A DNA stretch of 30,184 bases from CAYYVK01 sp964475145 (GTDB lineage Archaea > Aenigmatarchaeota > Aenigmatarchaeia > CG10238-14 > SCSR01): positions 1 to 30,184 of the forward strand of contig CAYYVK010000005.1 of the NCBI GenBank assembly GCA_964475145.1. The letters run 5' to 3'. The notes beneath the pieces were generated by a model. It was not told the DNA's origin, did no database searches, and was given only the letters and a program-made list of their open reading frames with translations. A program made the position numbers and the translations under genes. Positions 8,017-15,169 of the stretch are shown here, piece by piece. Position 1 is the first letter of the stretch. Each line of letters starts with the position of its first letter.

Positions 8017-9789
8017 ATGTGCGGAATAATTGGTTATATCGGTGAAAGGGAAGCTAATCCAATAGTTCTGAGTGGGCTGAAGCACTTAGAGTATAGAGGG
8101 TATGATTCTTGTGGAGTAGCTTTGCGAGATGGCAATAGCTTGACGGTTAAAAAGGATGTTGGAAAAGTTGATGAAGTTCATTCAAGGTTAAACTTTTTAG
8201 AACCTGCGGTTAACTTAGCAATTGGTCACACAAGATGGGCAACTCACGGCAGAGTGACACAAGAAAATGCACATCCACACTTAAGCTGCGATTCTTCTGT
8301 TGCAGTAGTTCACAACGGCATTATAGAAAATTATCAAGAACTGAAGAGTTGGTTGAAGGAAAAAGGACATAAGTTTAAAAGTGAGACAGACACAGAAGTA
8401 GTTTCGCATCTTGTTGAGGAAGAGATGAAGAAAGGGAAAGATTTTGTCGATGCTGCAAGGATTGCTATAAAGAAGCTAAAAGGAAGCTATGCATTACTTC
8501 TTGTTCATAAGAATGAAGAAAAGATAGTAGCAGCAAGGAAAGGGTCTCCTCTAGTTTTGGGCGTTGCAGAACATGGATACTTTGCTGCAAGTGACATACC
8601 AGCCTTTCTCGATTATACAAAAAGAGTTGTTTACCTCCATGACTATGATTTTGTTGTTTTAACACCAAAGAGATTTGAAGTTTTTAACTTGTTAGAAAAC
8701 AAGCTTGCGAAAAGGAAGATAGATACAATAGAATGGAGTGCAGAAAAGGCGAAGAAAGGTGAGTTTGAGCACTTCATGCTGAAGGAAATAAGCGAGCAGG
8801 TAGAAACTATTCAAAAGGCAGCATTGCAAGATGAAAATGTTGTGAGAAAAGTTGTTGAAGAAATGAGAAGAGCTTTTGGAATATTTTTCATAGGTTGTGG
8901 GTCAAGCTATCATGCATGCTTGGCAGGAAGCTATTTGTTCTCGAAGATAGCGCGACAGCATGTAAACGTAGTTTTAGCGTCTGAATTTCCAAACTATGAG
9001 CATTTTTTGACTAAGAAAACTTTGGTTGTTGCAGTTTCTCAGTCTGGAGAAACTTACGATGTACTAGAAGCAGTAAGAGCTGCTAGAAGGAGAGGAAGTA
9101 AAGTCATTTCTATAGTCAACGTGATGGGTTCAAGCTTGACAAGAGAGTCTGATGCTTTCTTGCTGATGAATGCTGGTCCAGAGATTTGTGTTCTTTCAAC
9201 AAAAACTTATACTTCTCAACTGGCCTTGTTGGACTTGCTCGCTCATGCTCTTGCTGGAAAGTATGAGGAAGGTAGGAAAAGATTAAAGTACCTTTGGAAC
9301 GTGATATACAATTTAACTTCTGCAACAACAAGGGAAATGATTAAAAGGCTTGCTGAAAATTTGAAGGAGAAGGAGCACATTTTCTGCATAGGAAGAGGGT
9401 TGCAATATGCTACTGCTCTAGAAGCTGCTCTCAAGATTAAGGAAGTTAGCTACATACATGCAGAGGCTTTTGCTGGTGGTGAACTGAAGCATGGCACGAT
9501 TGCGCTTATAGAAAAGGGAACACCTTGTATAGTGTTTGTTTCTGAAGAGAATAAGGAAGAAATAATTTCAAACGCAGAAGAGATAAAAGCAAGGGGAGGG
9601 TATTTGATAGGTGTTTCGCCTGAAAACAACAAGGTTTTTGATTTTTGGATAAAGGTTCCTGAGTGTGGAACAGAAAATCCTATCGTGCAGATAATTCCAG
9701 TTCAAATCTTAGCTTATCAGTTGGCTGTTGGGAGAGGGTGTGATCCGGATCGTCCAAGATCACTTGCAAAAGTAATTTGTGTGAAGTAG
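8017..9789 (+). CDS. glmS: Glutamine--fructose-6-phosphate aminotransferase (isomerizing)
   Basis: A 590-residue enzyme that makes glucosamine-6-phosphate from fructose-6-phosphate and glutamine, the entry step to UDP-GlcNAc. Residues 1 to about 220 form the class II glutamine amidotransferase domain: MCGIIGYIG with Cys2 as nucleophile after Met removal, LEYRGYDSCG and GHTRWATHG. Two SIS sugar-isomerase domains follow (GCGSSYHACLAG, AVSQSGETYDVLEAV; GRGLQYATALEAALKIKEVSYIHAEAFAGGELKHG), and the end PDRPRSLAKVICVK is the family C-terminus. AAGGT just before the ATG may be a ribosome site. The intergenic region with argS has an imperfect inverted repeat (CTCGAGTAAA ... TTTTACGAG, 7970-7995) that could be regulatory. 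The product suits N-glycosylation of the sequon-rich surface proteins here. Confidence 0.97.
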   Translation: MCGIIGYIGEREANPIVLSGLKHLEYRGYDSCGVALRDGNSLTVKKDVGKVDEVHSRLNFLEPAVNLAIGHTRWATHGRVTQENAHPHLSCDSSVAVVHNGIIENYQELKSWLKEKGHKFKSETDTEVVSHLVEEEMKKGKDFVDAARIAIKKLKGSYALLLVHKNEEKIVAARKGSPLVLGVAEHGYFAASDIPAFLDYTKRVVYLHDYDFVVLTPKRFEVFNLLENKLAKRKIDTIEWSAEKAKKGEFEHFMLKEISEQVETIQKAALQDENVVRKVVEEMRRAFGIFFIGCGSSYHACLAGSYLFSKIARQHVNVVLASEFPNYEHFLTKKTLVVAVSQSGETYDVLEAVRAARRRGSKVISIVNVMGSSLTRESDAFLLMNAGPEICVLSTKTYTSQLALLDLLAHALAGKYEEGRKRLKYLWNVIYNLTSATTREMIKRLAENLKEKEHIFCIGRGLQYATALEAALKIKEVSYIHAEAFAGGELKHGTIALIEKGTPCIVFVSEENKEEIISNAEEIKARGGYLIGVSPENNKVFDFWIKVPECGTENPIVQIIPVQILAYQLAVGRGCDPDRPRSLAKVICVK

Positions 9790-9831
9790 ATATACCTGCA
9801 AACTTAGGCTAAATTATAATCTAAATAAAAA

Positions 9832-9849
9832 AGTTACAGTTAAGTAACT
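9832..9849. promoter_or_regulatory. Inverted repeat upstream of deoxyhypusine synthase
   Basis: AGTTAC (9832-9837) and GTAACT (9844-9849) flank a 6-nt spacer, 18 nt before the ATG of the next gene. The half-site GTTAC also occurs in the palindromes at 11717 and 11870, with a different spacing. It could be an operator; the site is short and may be chance. Confidence 0.25.
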
Positions 9850-9867
9850 AGAAAAGAGGTTTATTTT

Positions 9868-10794
9868 ATGAGAGTTGTTAAGGACTTTAGACTTGAAGGA
9901 AAAGTGAGTGTAGATGAGCTTGTTAGACAGATGAAGGAGAGCGGAGGGTTTGTTGCAAAAGAGTTGGGCTTGGCTGTTGACATGCTTGAAGAAATGATAA
10001 GAGAAAAAAGTTGCTTGAAGTTCTTATCTTTTCCTGCTTGCATAGTTGCAACTGGGACAAGAGGAATTTTAAAGGAAATGGTTAGAAGAAAGTGGTTTGA
10101 TGTTTTAATAACTACGTGTGGTACTTTGGACCATGACATAGCGAGAAGCTACAAGGATTATTACCATGGAAGCTTTTTTATGGATGATAGAGAATTGCAC
10201 AAGAGAGGCATAAACAGGGTTGGAAATGTTTTAGTTCCGAACGAATCTTACGGGTTCGTGATAGAAGAGAGGATGAGGAAGTGGCTGAATGAAGTTTACT
10301 CAGAAGGTAAGAATGAGTTAGCTACTTACGAGCTATGCTGGGAGTTGGGCAAAAGGATTAAAAACAAGGATTCAATTCTCTACTGGTGTTGGAAGAATGG
10401 CATACACATGATTATCCCAGGTATAACAGACGGGGCAGTAGGCTATCAAATTTGGCAGTTCTCTCAGACACACAACTTAAAGGTTGATGTGCTTGAAGAC
10501 GAGAAGCTTTTGAGCGACTTGATATGGAATGCTAAAAAATCTGGTGCATTAATAATTGGTGGGGGTATATCCAAGCACCATACCATTTGGTGGAATCAGT
10601 TCAAGCATGGGTTAGACTATGCTGTCTACATAACTACTGCTCAGGAATACGATGGTAGCTTAAGTGGTGCTCAAACAAGAGAAGCAATATCTTGGGGGAA
10701 GATAAAAGAAAAAGCAAGGCATTTGACTGTTTATGGGGATGCAACAGTTTATTTGCCTATAGTTTATGCTGCATTGGTAGAAAGAAAGGTTTAA
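9868..10794 (+). CDS. dys: Deoxyhypusine synthase
   Basis: A 308-residue enzyme that transfers the aminobutyl group of spermidine to a lysine of translation factor aIF5A, using NAD. Family motifs are in order: ACIVATGTRGILKEM (about 50-70), TTCGTLDHDIARSY (about 82-95), IPGITDGAVGYQIW (about 185-198), IIGGGISKHHTIWW, then DYAVYITTAQEYDGSLSGAQTREAISWGKI. The last segment holds the lysine (SWGK) that forms the imine intermediate in known enzymes. The length is normal. It follows glmS with a gap of about 78 nt containing an inverted repeat. GAGGT at 9856-9860 may be a ribosome site. Confidence 0.95.
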   Translation: MRVVKDFRLEGKVSVDELVRQMKESGGFVAKELGLAVDMLEEMIREKSCLKFLSFPACIVATGTRGILKEMVRRKWFDVLITTCGTLDHDIARSYKDYYHGSFFMDDRELHKRGINRVGNVLVPNESYGFVIEERMRKWLNEVYSEGKNELATYELCWELGKRIKNKDSILYWCWKNGIHMIIPGITDGAVGYQIWQFSQTHNLKVDVLEDEKLLSDLIWNAKKSGALIIGGGISKHHTIWWNQFKHGLDYAVYITTAQEYDGSLSGAQTREAISWGKIKEKARHLTVYGDATVYLPIVYAALVERKV

Positions 10795-10822
10795 AAACTT
10801 AATGTTTCTAATAATGTTTATT

Positions 10823-11104
10823 ATGCCTAAAAAAGTTAGGGATATTGCCTGGAAAGGGCTAGTGATAGGAAATATAGTTTTAACTTTATTCTTGTTCTAC
10901 ATCCTTTATTCACAAATGAGCTATTTGACTTACATAGTTGAGAATAAACTTCCCTATACAGTTCCAGAAATAGGGAGGAAAACGGCTGTAGTGATAAATC
11001 CTTTAACAGGTTCTTTCGTTCTCATAAATTCTCCAGTCATACTAACAGTAGTCTTAGGTATAGTAATAATTTTTGGGTTAGTATACTTGTTTAAACATCA
11101 TTAA
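10823..11104 (+). CDS. Small membrane protein, two transmembrane helices
   Basis: Three in-frame ATGs exist (10802, 10814, 10823). I choose 10823 (MPKKVRDIAWKGL) because TTTAAAAA at 10791-10798 lies at TATA distance for a leaderless start and the first seven codons of the longer form look like run-in. The 93-residue protein has helix 1 at about 12-31 (GLVIGNIVLTLFLFYILYSQ), an outside loop of about 35 residues, and helix 2 near the C-terminus (VILTVVLGIVIIFGLVYLF) ending in KHH. Both ends are probably cytoplasmic. Function unknown; no family recognised. Its stop overlaps the stop of the convergent gene by 4 nt. Confidence 0.6.
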   Translation: MPKKVRDIAWKGLVIGNIVLTLFLFYILYSQMSYLTYIVENKLPYTVPEIGRKTAVVINPLTGSFVLINSPVILTVVLGIVIIFGLVYLFKHH

Positions 11105-11667
11105 GGTTTACTTTTTACTTTTGTGTACAACCTTTTAGCATAGTCAACTACATAAGGTGCAAGTGGAGCCAGAGTTAAAGCCAGAAGCATGTTGAACGGG
11201 TAAAAAGTAGGTGGCTCGAACGGGTTCCCTCCAGATGGCCACTGATAGTTAAAAATATTACTCAGAGTATAACCTAGGTACTGAATTCCTGTCCAGATTC
11301 CAGTGGTGGCTAACGACCCTCCAACTCTGCTTAAGTACTTTTTCACTCCTGATAGATTTTTTCCAGTAAATTTTTCTACAAAAGTTTCACCTACCACAGC
11401 ACCTGCACCTCCAGGCGCTACAAAGTTAACGATTAGTTTTTCTGGTAGGTTTGAAGGGATATAATCACTTGATGTGTTAATTAGTGGTAGATACGGGAGC
11501 AAGGGATTTTTCGTGACATACCTATAAACAGCAGGTAGTCCATAAACAAACATACCACCGCCAAGCCACTTTAAAACCTTTCTATCTTTTACAGTCTCTT
11601 TAAGTCCATCGTAAATGTTCTTGACTTTATACAAATCTTTTATCGAGGCTTTTTCGTCAAGCTTCAT
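11101..11667 (-). CDS. Membrane-associated protein of unknown function
   Basis: A 188-residue protein with a charged N-terminal helix (MKLDEKASIKDLYKVKNIYDGLKETVKD), a hydrophobic stretch near residues 35-50 (LGGGMFVYGLPAVYRYV), a Gly-rich segment FVAPGGAGAVVGETF, two further hydrophobic stretches (about 115-132 and 157-175) and a basic C-terminus. It probably crosses the membrane two to four times. No family is recognised. A 20-bp palindrome 50 nt upstream of its start (11717-11736) overlaps the likely promoter, so the gene may be under specific repression or activation. Confidence 0.65.
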   Translation of the reverse strand: MKLDEKASIKDLYKVKNIYDGLKETVKDRKVLKWLGGGMFVYGLPAVYRYVTKNPLLPYLPLINTSSDYIPSNLPEKLIVNFVAPGGAGAVVGETFVEKFTGKNLSGVKKYLSRVGGSLATTGIWTGIQYLGYTLSNIFNYQWPSGGNPFEPPTFYPFNMLLALTLAPLAPYVVDYAKRLYTKVKSKP

Positions 11668-11716
11668 GATTTCACCACTTGTAAGTAACTATAAAATATT
11701 AAAGTATTTAATTTTA

Positions 11717-11736
11717 TTTGTTACACATGTAACAAA
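11717..11736. promoter_or_regulatory. 20-bp palindromic operator candidate
   Basis: Two perfect 9-bp arms, TTTGTTACA and TGTAACAAA, are separated by CA. The site lies just upstream of AT-rich promoter-like sequence for the leftward gene starting at 11667. It contains TACA-NN-TGTA, the core of BlaI/CopY-type operators, though I see no such regulator here. A second copy of the core is at 11870-11885. Confidence 0.5.
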
Positions 11737-11869
11737 CGAAAGATTATTTTAGAAAATAAACTTTTCTTCTAGTATGCTTGCTTTACCACCTATTCTTCTT
11801 ATCCAGCTAGCTATTCTAATCAGTTCTTTTAGGTTGTCTAAACACCAGAAGGAATCTTGCAAGAATTAT

Positions 11870-11885
11870 TGTTACACGTGTAACA
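11870..11885. promoter_or_regulatory. Second copy of the palindromic operator candidate
   Basis: TGTTACACGTGTAACA is a perfect 16-bp palindrome and shares TGTTACA-NN-TGTAACA with the site at 11717-11736; their centres are about 151 bp apart. Two copies of the same operator in one short intergenic region suggest cooperative binding or looping. Confidence 0.5.
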
Positions 11886-11902
11886 TAAATACTTTTCTCT
11901 TC

Positions 11903-11919
11903 TTGAAAAATTTTTTCAA
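11903..11919 (-). terminator. Possible hairpin terminator of adk
   Basis: TTGAAAAA and TTTTTCAA form an 8-bp hairpin with a one-base spacer beginning 5 nt after the adk stop codon (read leftward). The A/T content makes it weak; it may only mark the end of the transcript. Confidence 0.3.
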
Positions 11920-11923
11920 TGAA

Positions 11924-12616
11924 TTAAATTTTGTCACCAAAAACTTTCTTCAACCCTTCAACAATCTTTTCTACAACTACATCTACAGGCCTATTCATCC
12001 AAACTTCTACAAAAGGAATTCCCTTCTTCCTATAATACTCTATAACTGGCTTAGTCTGCTCTTCATATATTTTCAGCCTTCTTTTTATAGCTTCTACCTT
12101 TAGATCGTCTTCTCTTTGCACAAGTTTACTCCCACACTTATCGCATATCAAATCTTTTTTAGGGAGTAAAGGAGGAAGGATATACTCTACCCCTTCTATA
12201 ACTTTATGTATGTCAGCTGTGTTGTAGTTTCCATCGCAAGTAGGATTGCTACAAATCCATCTGCCAGAAATTTTTTCCAGCAAAATTTCTTCATGCGCAT
12301 TGATTTTAATTATTGCATCTATTGTTGTAATTTTGTCAAGCTCTTCAGCTTGTTTTAAATCTCTGGGAAATCCGTCTAGAATAAACTTTTCAATTTCGTC
12401 AATCTCCTTTTTCACAAGAGCAACAGCTATTTCATAAGGAACAAGCTCTCCTTTCTCTACATAAGGTTTTATAATCTTACCTATTTCACTACCTCTCTTA
12501 ATTTCAACCCTTAGCAAGTCCCCAACAGTAACTTTTTTCAGTCCAAACTTTTCAGCTAGCCTAGAAGCATAAGTCCCTTTTCCTGAACCTTGCGGACCAA
12601 AAATCAAAAGTTTCAT
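11924..12616 (-). CDS. adk: Adenylate kinase, zinc-LID long form
   Basis: A 230-residue kinase that interconverts ATP, AMP and ADP. Residues 7-15 are the P-loop (GPQGSGKGT), LDGFPRDLKQAEEL is the family signature, and the LID (about 118-167) has four cysteines (CSNPTC ... CDKC) able to bind zinc. The long zinc-LID form is the type usual in bacteria and some archaea, unlike the short trimeric AdkA of methanogens. The C-terminus ends in VEKIVEGLKKVFGDKI. The gene reads leftward from ATG 12616 and faces away from tRNA-Met. Complete, with no odd residues noticed. Confidence 0.95.
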   Translation of the reverse strand: MKLLIFGPQGSGKGTYASRLAEKFGLKKVTVGDLLRVEIKRGSEIGKIIKPYVEKGELVPYEIAVALVKKEIDEIEKFILDGFPRDLKQAEELDKITTIDAIIKINAHEEILLEKISGRWICSNPTCDGNYNTADIHKVIEGVEYILPPLLPKKDLICDKCGSKLVQREDDLKVEAIKRRLKIYEEQTKPVIEYYRKKGIPFVEVWMNRPVDVVVEKIVEGLKKVFGDKI

Positions 12617-12649
12617 TAATTAAATTTAATTTTACATACTTATTTTTAT

Positions 12650-12756
12650 GCCGAGGTAGTTTAGTGGTTAGAACGCTGCGCTCATAAGCAATGAGCTTTG
12701 ATGCAAGATGATGAGGTGAACCGCAGAAGTCGTGGGTTCAAATCCCACCCTCGGCA
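12650..12756 (+). tRNA. tRNA-Met (CAT) with a 34-nt anticodon-loop intron
   Basis: Acceptor GCCGAGG pairs with CCTCGGC, discriminator A12756; the T arm is GTGGG-TTCAAAT-CCCAC. The anticodon stem CTGCG (12676-12680) pairs with CGCAG (12722-12726) and the anticodon CAT is at 12683-12685. The intron is best placed at 12688-12721, leaving the loop CTCATAA. TCAT (12682-12685) then pairs with GTGA (12716-12719), with bulges AAG and ACC, as in a BHB motif. A placement one base earlier leaves CTCATAC. The acceptor and A73 fit elongator Met; an Ile tRNA with a modified CAT anticodon cannot be excluded. Confidence 0.88.
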
Positions 12757-12853
12757 TTTCCAAAATTCGGACTTATTCTTTTTTTATTAATCAAGTGTCA
12801 ATAGCCTAAAGAATTTAAAAGTAAAAAATCAAGATTAATTATCTGGTGAATTC

Positions 12854-13075
12854 ATGGTCGAGCTAACAGAAGAAGAGAAGAAAGTTGTTGAAGCGATGAA
12901 AGTTTTAGGTGCTACATCAGAAAATAAGCTAAAGACTGCAGATCATATAGCAAAAGCAGCAATGCTTCCAAAGGGGAGAGTAAGTAATATTTTACTCTCC
13001 TTAACAAACAAGAAAGTTATAAAAAGAGTTGCTAGAGAAAAAGCAGCAGGCTACTACTTGATCGAATCAGTTTAA
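12854..13075 (+). CDS. Small winged-helix DNA-binding protein
   Basis: A 73-residue protein made almost entirely of one winged helix-turn-helix: EEEKKVVEAMKVLGA, then KTADHIAKAAMLPKGRVSNILLSLTNKKVIKRV as the helix-turn-helix with its recognition helix, and AREKAAGYYLIESV as the wing. The layout resembles MarR/Lrp-like or DUF-type archaeal regulators. There is no ligand domain, so it may act as a dimer or a chromatin-associated factor. It stands alone between two tRNA genes, 97 nt after tRNA-Met. GGTGA at 12844-12848 is at Shine-Dalgarno distance from ATG 12854. Its target is unknown; the palindromes at 11717 and 11870 are about 1 kb away and are one possibility, with no direct evidence. Confidence 0.75.
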   Translation: MVELTEEEKKVVEAMKVLGATSENKLKTADHIAKAAMLPKGRVSNILLSLTNKKVIKRVAREKAAGYYLIESV

Positions 13076-13121
13076 GTTCTTCTAAAGATTTAAGATACGT
13101 TGGAAAAAATTAGTTATTAGA

Positions 13122-13219
13122 GGGCTCGTAGCTCAACTTGGATAGAGCAGCACATGCTAGGCTGAACCTTCTATACCGAGGAAAGGTGAAGGTTGAGGGT
13201 TCAAATCCCTCCGAGCCCA
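13122..13219 (+). tRNA. tRNA-Arg (TCT) with two introns (13 and 10 nt)
   Basis: Acceptor GGGCTCG pairs with CGAGCCC, A13219 is the discriminator; the D arm is GCTC-AACTTGGATA-GAGC and the T arm GAGGG-TTCAAAT-CCCTC. The gene is 23 nt too long. One intron, 13154-13166, splits the 5' anticodon stem between positions 30 and 31: CAGC (13148-13151) pairs with GCTG (13161-13164), with bulges ACA and AAC. A second, 13174-13183, lies at 37/38: CTTC pairs with GAGG. Removing both gives GCACC-CTTCTAA-GGTGA, with anticodon TCT (13170-13172), A37 and four Watson-Crick stem pairs plus a terminal G-A. No single-intron reading gave a valid anticodon arm. Confidence 0.82.
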
Positions 13220-13228
13220 CACGTTTGA

Positions 13229-13483
13229 TTATCTATACCTTAAGATCCTATATCTTGAAGGAATTTCTTTCTTCTTATAAACTCTTTCAAAAAGTGATTC
13301 TGTATGAGTGAAAAGAAAGTAGTACATGAAACCTAACAGACTAGTAAAAACTATGCCAAACATTAGCGCTGTGTAGTCTGCTTCGCCCATTCCTACACTT
13401 CTTGCATAATAATCTACAGAAAGAAGTAGGAAAATCATCTGAATAAAAACTGTAACTAATGAAATGAAGAGTACAACGTTCAA
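13229..13483 (-). CDS. Small membrane protein, two transmembrane helices
   Basis: The 84-residue product has an N-terminal hydrophobic helix (MNVVLFISLVTVFIQMIFLLLSV), a short loop DYYARSVGMGEADY, a second helix (TALMFGIVFTSLLGFMYYFLF) and a basic tail (YKKKEIPSRYRILRYR), so both ends are probably cytoplasmic. No family recognised. It lies between tRNA-Arg and the reverse-strand tRNA-His and shares the direction of the latter, so it may be transcribed with it or from its own promoter. Confidence 0.55.
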   Translation of the reverse strand: MNVVLFISLVTVFIQMIFLLLSVDYYARSVGMGEADYTALMFGIVFTSLLGFMYYFLFTHTESLFERVYKKKEIPSRYRILRYR

Positions 13484-13521
13484 GCATACACCAAAAACTT
13501 ATTTGTTTTTATTTTTTAAAA

Positions 13522-13608
13522 GGCCGTGACCGGGATTTTCAGTAATCTTTTGAACCCGGGCCAGAGGCTCCACAGGCCTCTACTCTACCAGGCTAAGCTA
13601 TCACGGCC
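13522..13608 (-). tRNA. tRNA-His (GTG) with a 13-nt T-loop intron
   Basis: Read on the minus strand, the extra 5' G (G-1) pairs with C73, the identity pair of tRNA-His, and the acceptor is GCCGTGA/TCACGGC. The anticodon arm is GAGGC-CTGTGGA-GCCTC with GTG at 13571-13573 (complement). The T stem CCGGG/CCCGG encloses 20 nt instead of 7. It contains a textbook BHB: TTCA (13551-13554) pairs with TGAA (13538-13541), with bulges AAA and AAT. Cuts after the second bulge base remove 13536-13548 and leave TTCAAAT, a perfect T-loop. T-loop introns are rare among tRNA introns. Confidence 0.9.
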
Positions 13609-13640
13609 ATAAATTTATTTTACCTTTACTAACAGAAAAC

Positions 13641-13650
13641 TTTATATATA
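13641..13650 (+). promoter_or_regulatory. TATA box of the 16S rRNA unit
   Basis: TTTATATATA is preceded by CAGAAAAC, a BRE-like A-rich element. Archaeal spacing puts the start of transcription near 13672-13676, where a strongly structured leader begins. Confidence 0.65.
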
Positions 13651-13675
13651 CTTTTTCCCTATAAATTTATACCTT

Positions 13676-13744
13676 CGTGAACTTGGCGTTTAGACTAGAC
13701 GACGGCAGGCAATGCCAAGTATGAAAGTCTAATTCTAGTTCACG
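13676..13744 (+). other. Structured 5' leader of the pre-16S transcript
   Basis: CGTGAACT (13676-13683) pairs with AGTTCACG (13737-13744), and TTAGACT (13690-13696) with AGTCTAA (13726-13732), nested. CTTGGC (13682-13687) is also complementary to GCCAAG (13714-13719); that pairing crosses the second stem, so it gives a pseudoknot or an alternative fold. GGC-AAT-GCC (13708-13716) is a further small hairpin. No known RNA family is recognised. Confidence 0.5.
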
Positions 13745-13774
13745 AGAAAAAGCTAAATCCTGTAGTAGCTCTAC

Positions 13775-13813
13775 AGGTAAAGGTTGATTTGGTGAAACCT
13801 TTAGAGGTAGATC
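13775..13813 (+). other. Pre-16S processing stem, 5' strand, with BHB motif
   Basis: 13775-13790 pairs with 15927-15942 (16 bp with one G-U) and 13798-13813 pairs with 15904-15919 (16 bp, perfect). Between them GGTG (13791-13794) pairs with CGCC (15920-15923), leaving AAA (13795-13797) on this strand and TAA (15924-15926) on the other. This is the canonical 4-bp helix with two 3-nt bulges cut by the archaeal splicing endonuclease. A small hairpin, CTGTAG/CTACAG, sits just upstream at 13760-13776. Confidence 0.85.
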
Positions 13814-14477
13814 CGCCAATTCTGGTTGATCCCGCCAGAGACCATTGCTATCCGGGTCCGACTAAGCCATGCGAGTCGTGAGGGGAAAGCCCTCGGCGCA
13901 CTGCTCCGTAATGCACAATCAACCTACCCTACCTCGGGGGATAAACTCGCGAAAGTGAGCTCAATACCCCATAGGTCTATTTTGCTGGAATGCGAATAGA
14001 CCGAAAGCCGAAAGGCGAGGTAGGATGGGATTGTGCCCCATCAGGCTGTTGTTGGTGTAACGAACCAACAAACCGATAACGGGTACGGGCTATGGAAGTA
14101 GGAGCCCGGAGATGGACTCTGAGACATGAGTCCAGGGCCTACGGGCCGCAGCAGGCGCGAAACCTTCGCAATGGGCTAACGCCCGACGAGGGGACCCGGA
14201 GTGCCCTTGCTCTGCAAGGGCTTTTGCGGTCTGTAAAAAGGACCGCGAATAAGGGGTGGGTAAGACGGGTGCCAGCCACCGCGGTAATACCCGCGCCCCA
14301 AGTGATGGTCACGATTATTGGGTCTAAAGAGTGCGTAGCGGGCCTAATAAGTCCTTGGTGAAATCTGCTAGCAAACTAGCAGGCTTGCCAAGGATACTGT
14401 TAGGCTTGGGACCGGGAGAAGGCAGAGGTACTCTAGGGGTAGGGGTTAAATCCTATAATCCCTAGGGGACCACCAGA

Positions 14478-14539
14478 TAGTACTAGTCGAAATTTTTTAA
14501 CGATTTTGACTAATCTTTTGAGGCTGGTACTAGGTGAAT
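14478..14539 (+). other. 16S intron 1 (62 nt), E. coli position about 723
   Basis: Central helix CACC (14472-14475) with GGTG (14534-14537); bulges AGA and AAT; intron helix TAGTACTAG with CTGGTACTA (9 bp). Cutting after the second bulge base joins CCACCAG to TGGCGAAGGCG, the conserved sequence. No reading frame inside. Confidence 0.88.
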
Positions 14540-14609
14540 GGCGAAGGCGTCTGCCTAGAACGGGTCCGACCGTGAGGCACGAAAGCTAGGGGAGCGATCG
14601 GGATTAGAT

Positions 14610-14689
14610 ATGGTGAAGGAAAAGTATTTTAAATTCACCAAACTTTTAGTATGGGATTATAGATTACAACTTTTCCTTCACCACTAAAA
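14610..14689 (+). other. 16S intron 2 (80 nt), E. coli position about 793
   Basis: Central helix TTAG (14604-14607) with CTAA (14684-14687); bulges ATA and AAA; intron helix of 15 perfect pairs (14611-14625 with 14669-14683). Splicing gives GATTAGAT-ACCCCGG, the universal 790-loop sequence. Confidence 0.9.
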
Positions 14690-14697
14690 ACCCCGGT

Positions 14698-14776
14698 ACA
14701 CGAGCTTGGGTGTATCTTCTGAATTCCAGATGAAGAAAAATCACAAAGAGCTAGGATTTCCTAACTCGTGCGGGAA
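14698..14776 (+). other. 16S intron 3 (79 nt), E. coli position about 801
   Basis: Central helix CCCG (14692-14695) with CGGG (14771-14774); bulges GTA and AAA; intron helix CACGAG with CTCGTG. Splicing gives CCCCGGT-AGTCC. The exon between introns 2 and 3 is only ACCCCGGT (14690-14697). Confidence 0.9.
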
Positions 14777-15077
14777 AGTCCTAGCCGTAAACGATGCCCG
14801 CTTGGTGTTGCATACTCCTCGTGGGTATGCAGTGCCGGAGCGTAGGTGTTAAGCGGGCCACCTGGGGAGTACGTCCGCAAGGATGAAAAGGGAAGCAACC
14901 AGAATTGGAAGAGCTTCCCTCGTCAAACTTAAGGGAATTGGCGGGGGAGCACACAAGGGGTGGGCGTTGCGGTTCAATCGGATTCAACGCCGAGAATCTT
15001 ACCAGGGGAGACGGCAGAATGAAGGTCAGTCTGAAGGGCTTACCTGACAAGCCGAGAGGTGCTGCATGGCCATCGTC

Positions 15078-15133
15078 ATCTCGCTAGTCTAGAAAATAAA
15101 TTGTTAATTCTTAACAGGCTAGCGAGACGGTAA
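15078..15133 (+). other. 16S intron 4 (56 nt), E. coli position about 1060
   Basis: Central helix ATCG (15072-15075) with CGGT (15128-15131); bulges TCA and AAA; intron helix TCTCGCTAG with CTAGCGAGA (9 bp). Splicing gives CGTC-AGCTCGTACCGTGAGG, the conserved sequence. Confidence 0.9.
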
Positions 15134-15169
15134 AGCTCGTACCGTGAGGCGTGCCGTCAAGTCGGTTAA

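Noticed and set aside
11774..12103. A 109-codon forward frame near the palindromes
   Set aside because: Most of it is antisense to adk and it is Phe/Asn/Tyr-rich in the way of a shadow frame; only the first 50 codons are outside adk and they show no family features.
13122..13219. Alternative anticodons for the tRNA at 13122 (GAA for Phe, GCT for Ser)
   Set aside because: They need unpaired stems or lack a long variable arm; only the two-intron TCT reading gives a paired stem, U33 and A37.
14698..14776. CTGA and AGATGA in 16S intron 3, a second possible C/D element
   Set aside because: The partner boxes are absent and AGATGA departs from the C-box consensus.
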